Below are positions 5,954-10,433 of a stretch of 10,433 nucleotides of DNA, piece by piece. Position numbers and translations under genes: made by a program. Under the pieces are notes generated by a model. It was not told where the DNA came from and did no database searches. It saw nothing but the letters and a program-made list of their open reading frames with translations. Each line of letters starts with the position of its first letter. The first letter of the stretch is position 1. The DNA is from an uncultured Clostridia bacterium. GTDB lineage: Bacteria > Bacillota > Clostridia > Oscillospirales > Acutalibacteraceae. The stretch is from positions 1 to 10,433 of the forward strand of contig CAMHOI010000026.1 in the NCBI GenBank assembly GCA_946186725.1, in the 5' to 3' direction.

Positions 5954-8947
5954 TTATTCGGTGCGCAGGGCGACGACGGGGTCCTTTTTCGCAGCACTGC
6001 GGGAGGGGATGATCCCCGCGATCAGCGTCAGCAGCATGCTCACGAGCACCAGCGCGGCCGCCGCCGGGACGGGCAGGTGGGCGCTGAGGTTCTGTATGCC
6101 CGTCAGGTCGTGGAGGATGGCGTTGATGGGAATGCACAGCAGGTAGGTGATCGCGACGCCGAGCAGGCCGGAGGTGAACCCGATGATGAGGGTCTCGGCG
6201 TTGAACATATTGGACACGTTCCGCTTGGAGGCGCCGATGGCGCGCAGGATGCCGATCTCCTTGGTGCGCTCCTGTACCGAGATGAGGGTGATGACCCCGA
6301 TCATGATGGAGGACACGATCAGCGACACCGCCACAAAGGCGATCAGCACGTAGGCGATGGCGTTGATGATGGTGGTCACGGAGGACATAATCAGCCCGAC
6401 GTAATCGGTGTATTCGATCTTTTTCAGCTCCTCCACGCCGTCGTTGTAGTCGGCGATGGCTTCCACGATGACGTCCTTGTTCTCAAAGGTGGAGGCGTAG
6501 AGCCGGATGGCCGAGGGCGCGTCGAGATCAATGACCCCCAGCTTGTTCAGGTTGCTTTCGTAATCGCTGTCCGAGAAGGTCAGCACTTCGTCGTAGAGCG
6601 CCGCGCCCTCCTCGTCCGTGTAGCCCGCTGCCGCCTCGTCGAGGGCGGCGGCCATCTGGGCGGGGGAGAGCATCCCGATGCGCGACGTCACCCCTGTGGC
6701 GTATTGCCGGCGGTAGGCCTGCCTTACGCTGTCGGCGAACAGCTGGCTCATCTGCTCGTCGCTCATGGAGGACAGATAGTCCTTCACGTTTTCGGCGGCC
6801 ATGCCCGTCTGCTCGCTGATGGCCTGAAGCATCTGCTGCTCCATCCTGTCCCGGTCGACGGCGGCCATCATCTGCTCGACATACGCTTCGACCTCCTCCT
6901 CGTCGGGCACGCTCAGCACCCTGACGTAGAGGGCGGCCTTGCCCGCCTCGTCGAGCGAGGCGGCGTGCTCGCGGAAGAAGGCGGCCTTGTCGGCGTCGGT
7001 CATCTTCCCGTCGCCCTTGAAGGGAAGCCCGGTGAAAATATCCGCGTCGGGGTCGGCCTTTTGCGCTTTCACAGGCCCGGCGTCCTCGGTGTGCTCGGCC
7101 AGGTAGGCGGTCAGCGCGCTCGTGTAGCCGACGCCGCCGACCTGGTTGTCGGACACGGCGGTCTCGTCCGGCTTGACGATGCCCACGATTTTGAGCGTCA
7201 GCCCGTTGTCGTAGAGATACTTCATCCCGGCGTCCGTCTCCCGCAGATCGGTGTAGGTGCCGGTCTTTTCGTCGTAGTTGTAGCAGTCGGCCGGCAGGAT
7301 GGTGCGCAGCTCCATCCCGCATACCTCCTCGTAGGACCACTTTTCGTCCTCGTATTTCACGACCTCCTTGTTGGCGGAGGCCTTCATCAGGGCGCTCATT
7401 TCCTCCTTGCTCTTGAGTCCGAGGGCGTAGAGGGTCAGGTCGTTGAGCTGGTTGTTCTTATCCACGAAGAGGACGACCTCGTCGTATTTTTCCGGCCAAC
7501 TTCCGTAGAGCAGGCGGTACTGCTTTTTGGTCACCTCGTTGACGGGCTCGCCGTCGTTGTCCGACAGCAGCTCCCGCCACAGCGAGGCGGAGGAGGTCAT
7601 CAGGGAGGAGCCGGTGCCGAAGCCGGTGCGCGACTGCTCGACGGAGGCGGTCAGATCCACCCCCATGTATTCGCTCATCAGCTCCCGCATCAGCTCGGTG
7701 GTGTCGGAACGGCGGATGACGCCGTCCACCCCCTCGGTGTAGATGAGCAGCTCGGGCGCGTAGGAATATTTGACGCCCGTCAGCGCCGCGCCCAGCTTGC
7801 TTTCGGGGTCGGCCTTCCTCTCCTCCAGAAAGGCCTTGAAGGAGCGCAGGTCGTTGGTCTTGTCCTCCAGGGAGGCAAAGTCGTTCATCAGGTTGTAGAG
7901 CATGGCCTTCTGATAGACGGCGTCCTCTCCGTGCTCCTCCTCGTTCTCCTCCCGGTCGGCAAAGGCGGCCAGCAGGGTGAACAGGTCGATGGGCTTGGAT
8001 TCGATGGTCAGCGGGTAGGAGATCAGCGTCTGCTCCTGCACCGCGTCGATGTAGTCGTTGGTGCCCTGACTGACCGCGTAGATCAGCGCGATGCCGATGA
8101 TGCCGATGGAACCGGCGAAGGAGGTCAGGATGGTGCGCCCCTTCTTGGTGAAGAGGTTTTTCAGCGACAGCCCGAAGGAGGTCGCAAAGGACATCGAGGG
8201 CTTCTTTTTCCGCCCCTTGCGGCGCTTGGTCGCTTGCTCTGCGGGGGCGGAAGCGGCGGTCTCCTCCTCGCTCAGGGGCGCCGAGTCGTCGGTGATCCGG
8301 CCGTCCAGCATCCTTACGATGCGGGTGGAGTACTGCTCGGCCAGATCGGGGTTGTGGGTGACCATGACCACCAGGCGGTCGTCGGCGATCTCCTTGAGGA
8401 TCTCCATGACCTGTACGCTGGTCTCGGTGTCCAGTGCGCCCGTCGGCTCGTCGGCGAGGATGATGTCGGGGTCGTTGACGATGGCGCGGGCGATGGCGAC
8501 CCGCTGCATCTGCCCGCCCGAGAGCTGACCGGGCTTTTTGCGGAGCTGGTCACCCAGCCCCACCCGCTCCAGCGCGGCCCTGGCCCGCCGGCGGCGCTCC
8601 CGCTTGCTCACACCGGAGAGGGTCAGCGCAAGCTCGACGTTGTGAAGCACGCTCTGGTGGGGGATGAGATTGTAGCTTTGGAACACGAAGCCGACCGAGT
8701 GGTTACGATAAGCGTCCCAGTCGCGGGCTTTATACTGCTTGGTGGACACGCCGTTGATGATGAGGTCGCCCTCGGTGTAGCCGTCCAGCCCGCCGAGAAT
8801 GTTGAGCATGGTCGTTTTGCCGCACCCCGAGGGGCCCAGCACCGACACGAACTCACTGTCGCGGAACGTCAGGTCGATCCCCCGCAAAGCGGTGACCGGC
8901 TCGCTGCCGGTGGGGTAGACCTTGGTGATGCCTTTTAATTCAAGCAT
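5954..8947 (-). CDS. MacB/FtsX-type ABC exporter, ATPase and permease fused, with very large extracytoplasmic domain
   Basis: A 997-aa membrane transporter. The N-terminal ATPase (1-220) has Walker A GPSGCGKT (38-45), Q-loop Gln90, signature LSGGQ (142-146), Walker B ILADE (163-167) and switch His198, as in the MacB/LolD/BceA class. A basic linker (KRRKGRKKK, 241-249) precedes transmembrane segment 1 (about 272-292). A largely acidic outside domain of about 555 residues follows, then three membrane segments (about 855-885, 917-940, 962-982) with the FtsX-family ERTKEIGILRAIGAS motif (893-907) between them, and an end of DPVVALRTE. Such proteins work by mechanotransmission and move peptides, lipoproteins or drugs out of the membrane rather than importing sugars; the cargo here is unknown. 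MacB's outside domain is only about 250 residues. The ATG at 8945-8947 is chosen over one seven codons upstream because AAAGGAG lies seven bases before it. It has its own promoter, so it is not part of the catabolic operon. Confidence 0.94.
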   Translation of the reverse strand: MLELKGITKVYPTGSEPVTALRGIDLTFRDSEFVSVLGPSGCGKTTMLNILGGLDGYTEGDLIINGVSTKQYKARDWDAYRNHSVGFVFQSYNLIPHQSVLHNVELALTLSGVSKRERRRRARAALERVGLGDQLRKKPGQLSGGQMQRVAIARAIVNDPDIILADEPTGALDTETSVQVMEILKEIADDRLVVMVTHNPDLAEQYSTRIVRMLDGRITDDSAPLSEEETAASAPAEQATKRRKGRKKKPSMSFATSFGLSLKNLFTKKGRTILTSFAGSIGIIGIALIYAVSQGTNDYIDAVQEQTLISYPLTIESKPIDLFTLLAAFADREENEEEHGEDAVYQKAMLYNLMNDFASLEDKTNDLRSFKAFLEERKADPESKLGAALTGVKYSYAPELLIYTEGVDGVIRRSDTTELMRELMSEYMGVDLTASVEQSRTGFGTGSSLMTSSASLWRELLSDNDGEPVNEVTKKQYRLLYGSWPEKYDEVVLFVDKNNQLNDLTLYALGLKSKEEMSALMKASANKEVVKYEDEKWSYEEVCGMELRTILPADCYNYDEKTGTYTDLRETDAGMKYLYDNGLTLKIVGIVKPDETAVSDNQVGGVGYTSALTAYLAEHTEDAGPVKAQKADPDADIFTGLPFKGDGKMTDADKAAFFREHAASLDEAGKAALYVRVLSVPDEEEVEAYVEQMMAAVDRDRMEQQMLQAISEQTGMAAENVKDYLSSMSDEQMSQLFADSVRQAYRRQYATGVTSRIGMLSPAQMAAALDEAAAGYTDEEGAALYDEVLTFSDSDYESNLNKLGVIDLDAPSAIRLYASTFENKDVIVEAIADYNDGVEELKKIEYTDYVGLIMSSVTTIINAIAYVLIAFVAVSLIVSSIMIGVITLISVQERTKEIGILRAIGASKRNVSNMFNAETLIIGFTSGLLGVAITYLLCIPINAILHDLTGIQNLSAHLPVPAAAALVLVSMLLTLIAGIIPSRSAAKKDPVVALRTE

Positions 8948-8954
8948 AAACGAT

Positions 8955-8961
8955 CTCCTTT
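8955..8961 (-). promoter_or_regulatory. Ribosome binding site fixing the ABC exporter start
   Basis: AAAGGAG on the minus strand, seven bases before the ATG at 8945-8947. The alternative ATG at 8966-8968 lies upstream of this site, inside the inverted-repeat region, with no site of its own. Confidence 0.85.
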
Positions 8962-8966
8962 GAGAC

Positions 8967-8989
8967 ATATGATAACGACTCTATCATAT
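8967..8989. promoter_or_regulatory. Palindromic operator candidate over the ABC exporter promoter
   Basis: ATATGATA (8967-8974) and TATCATAT (8982-8989) are perfect 8-bp inverted arms with a 7-base spacer. The right arm contains the whole -10 box, and the expected transcription start (near 8976) lies in the spacer. Only one arm would be transcribed, so an mRNA hairpin is unlikely and a dimeric repressor site is the better reading. No matching regulator gene is in the window. Confidence 0.55.
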
Positions 8990-9012
8990 CCCAACTCTTT
9001 GTTCCTCTTCAA
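8983..9012 (-). promoter_or_regulatory. Sigma-A-type promoter of the ABC exporter gene
   Basis: On the minus strand, TTGAAG (9007-9012; four of six matches) and TATGAT (8983-8988; five of six) are 18 bases apart, upstream of a leader of about 29 bases ending in AAAGGAG and ATG. It lies after the terminator of the preceding same-strand gene, so the exporter is transcribed alone. Confidence 0.7.
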
Positions 9013-9036
9013 GCATTTTTTTGAAGAATTTGTAAA

Positions 9037-9079
9037 CAAACGAAAAGAGCACCCTCCGAAGCCCGGACGGCGCTCTTTT
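9037..9079 (-). terminator. Rho-independent terminator of the SGNH hydrolase gene
   Basis: Arms 9043-9058 and 9064-9079 pair with one G-U wobble and one mismatch around a 5-base loop. On the minus strand the stem is followed by TTTTCGTTTG, and it starts 10 bases past the stop codon at 9089-9091. The plus-strand copy also ends in five T, but nothing is transcribed toward it from the left. Confidence 0.85.
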
Positions 9080-9088
9080 TGTCTGTGA

Positions 9089-10433
9089 TTACCAGGTCGC
9101 TACGCGAATGAAGCGGATCATGGTCTTGAAGGGCAGCTGGTTGAAGAAGGACACGTTTCCCGAGAAGGAACGGTCGGCGATGGTGCCGTTGGCCACGGGC
9201 ACGCCGTTGCGCATGAGGGTGAGATTGCCGTTCTCGACCATCACGCCGAATTCCGCGCGATCCAGACAAGCTGTGCCGCCCGACCACTCGCAGACCGTCT
9301 TGCCGTCCACGAGCACCTGGCAGGCATAGCCCTTGCCCTTCAGACGCAGGGTCAGACTGTCGATCGAGACGTCCAGCGTTCCGGCGTTGGCGGAGCCGCT
9401 GCCGGAGTAGCAGCGCACGCTCGTCGAGAGGTAGAAGCAGTGCCCGGTGTCGACCGTCTTCTTGGATACGAAGGGCGCGGTCTCCTTTGCGGAGTCGATG
9501 GTGCGGTACTTGCCAAAGCGGAAGTTGGCGGGGTCGCCGCCGCCCTCCCAGGTGTCGGCGGAAGCCATGTTGTCGTTGAAGACGGTAGTATCGTTTTTCT
9601 TGTCGGTGACCGTGACGGTGCAGGTCGCCGTCTTGCCGCCGTCCAGGGTGTAGGCCGTGACCGTGCAGGTGCCGGCGCCCACGCCGCGCACCGTGCCGAA
9701 TTCATCCACCGTCGCCACGTTTCTGTCGGAGCTGCCCCAGACCACCTGCGGCATCTCGGCGTCGGCGGGGGAGACGGTCGCCTTGAGCAGGGCGCCTTCG
9801 CCGAAACCGGCGTGCGCGACCAGGGAGACCGCGCTCTGATCCAGGGTGATGGAGCTCGGCGACACGGGAAGGGTGTAGGAGGAGTCGGCCACGTTCATTT
9901 CTTTCAGTACGGGCACGGCCACCTTGGCCAGGCAGCTTGCCACGATGCCGTTGCCCGTTTCGTTGAAGTGGACGGTATCAGTGAAGCAGGTGTCCGCGTT
10001 CCATTCGTCCGAGGCCCAGGTGTCGACGTAGTAGGCCTTTTTGCCCGCCGCCGCGTACTGCTCGGCGAAGGCCTTGACCTTCTCGTTGAATCTGGCGTGG
10101 GTGAAGGTCGTGGGCTGATCTATATTTTGGTAGGAGGGCGCCACGCCCATCAAAAAGACCGCGGCGTTGGCGTTTTTCTGGTAAATATAGTCGATGATCT
10201 GCTTGTAGTAGCCGAGGTTGACGTCAGCTATGGCCGTCGCTTTGTCGTTGTATCCGATCATCATGCAGACCGCGTCGAAGTCGCAGTCAAAGATCTGTTC
10301 CTTTCTATTGAAAATGTCTGCGATTTTCCAACCGCACCTGCCGCCATAGAGGCCGTACCGCTTGGGGATGCGCTTTTCGTAGGCGTCCTTGTTGTAAGGC
10401 CCGACGGTCTCAAAGGTGATCCCCGCCGCATAG
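9089..10433 (-). CDS. SGNH/GDSL hydrolase with Big_2-like domain and C-terminal beta-rich domain (5' partial)
   Basis: The frame is open to the window edge, so the start and the catalytic-Ser block (GDS) lie outside; 447 residues are visible. The SGNH domain covers about 1-180. Its Gly block is in GGRCGWKIADI (30-40), the block III motif is GYND (60-63), and the catalytic Asp-His pair is DTVH (Asp152, His155), followed by FNETGNGI as in acetylesterases of this class. A Big_2-like Ig domain follows at about 194-276 (VVWGSSDRNVATVDEFGTV, then AGTCTVTAY). Residues 282-447 are polar and strand-rich, with a lectin- or LamG-like look (VDGKTVCEW, GVMVENGNLTLMRNG). The architecture indicates an extracellular or cell-surface esterase, perhaps deacetylating a polysaccharide; the signal peptide cannot be checked. 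The ATG at 10264 is internal, inside MMIGYND. The gene has its own terminator and is separate from the ABC gene. Confidence 0.9.
   Translation of the reverse strand, partial: YAAGITFETVGPYNKDAYEKRIPKRYGLYGGRCGWKIADIFNRKEQIFDCDFDAVCMMIGYNDKATAIADVNLGYYKQIIDYIYQKNANAAVFLMGVAPSYQNIDQPTTFTHARFNEKVKAFAEQYAAAGKKAYYVDTWASDEWNADTCFTDTVHFNETGNGIVASCLAKVAVPVLKEMNVADSSYTLPVSPSSITLDQSAVSLVAHAGFGEGALLKATVSPADAEMPQVVWGSSDRNVATVDEFGTVRGVGAGTCTVTAYTLDGGKTATCTVTVTDKKNDTTVFNDNMASADTWEGGGDPANFRFGKYRTIDSAKETAPFVSKKTVDTGHCFYLSTSVRCYSGSGSANAGTLDVSIDSLTLRLKGKGYACQVLVDGKTVCEWSGGTACLDRAEFGVMVENGNLTLMRNGVPVANGTIADRSFSGNVSFFNQLPFKTMIRFIRVATW

Noticed and set aside
5834..8938. A 1034-codon open frame on the plus strand opposite the ABC exporter
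   Set aside because: It starts inside the SDR gene, passes through the terminator and mirrors a gene with intact Walker and FtsX motifs. Its translation is H/G/V/D-rich and resembles no protein family, so it is a codon-bias artefact.
9007..9026. Small hairpin CTTCAA-N8-TTGAAG in the exporter upstream region
   Set aside because: Only a 6-bp stem with an AT-rich loop; one arm is the -35 box, so it is probably incidental to the promoter and not a separate element.
1..10433. CRISPR arrays, tRNA or rRNA genes, insertion sequences, prophage or attachment sites
   Set aside because: No regularly spaced repeats, cloverleaf-like or rRNA-like sequence, transposase or integrase motifs or flanking duplications were seen; nearly all the window is taken up by ordinary genes and short control regions.

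Overview
The window comes from a GC-rich bacterial chromosome whose genes strongly prefer C or G at third codon positions. Strong AGGAG-type ribosome binding sites, consensus sigma-A-like promoters in short AT-rich gaps, rho-independent terminators and a one-piece FtsX/MacB-like exporter with a very large outside domain suggest a Gram-positive Firmicute, most likely a gut-type Clostridia (Oscillospiraceae-like). That placement is inference; there is no rRNA or marker gene to confirm it.

Layout. (1) 2-511, plus strand: the 3' part of an alpha/beta-hydrolase esterase gene, closed by a 16-bp perfect-stem terminator. (2) 603-1361, minus strand: an AraC-family regulator. (3) 1362-1491: a divergent control region with back-to-back promoters and a perfect 9-bp inverted repeat framing the rightward promoter. 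(4) 1492-5903, plus strand: a tight four-gene operon encoding an enolase-superfamily sugar-acid dehydratase-like protein, a long RraA-like (class II pyruvate aldolase fold) protein, an apparently cytoplasmic GH10-like glycoside hydrolase and a short-chain dehydrogenase. The last two genes overlap by ATGA. (5) 5908-5951: a 20-bp perfect-stem bidirectional terminator. (6) 5954-8947, minus strand: a 997-aa ABC exporter with ATPase and FtsX-type permease in one chain, with its own promoter and an 8-bp palindromic operator candidate over the -10 box. (7) 9089-10433, minus strand: a secreted-type SGNH hydrolase with a Big_2-like domain and a C-terminal beta-rich domain, cut off at the window edge.

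How the genes may work together. The four-gene operon reads as a carbohydrate catabolic unit under its divergent AraC neighbour. The GH10-like enzyme would cleave an imported oligosaccharide or glycoside, the SDR would oxidise or reduce a sugar or sugar acid, the enolase-family protein would dehydrate a sugar acid to a 2-keto-3-deoxy acid, and the RraA-like protein could split that acid to pyruvate and an aldehyde. This resembles the logic of known non-phosphorylative sugar pathways (L-rhamnose LRA1-4, L-fucose, Dahms-type). An RraA-type protein would sit in the aldolase slot, and no lactonase or transporter is visible. The assignment is inference. The enolase subfamily, the RraA subtype and the altered GH10 subsite residues all suggest that the true substrate is not a textbook one. 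The flanking esterase-type hydrolases fit a plant-polysaccharide-using lifestyle, but they are separate transcription units.
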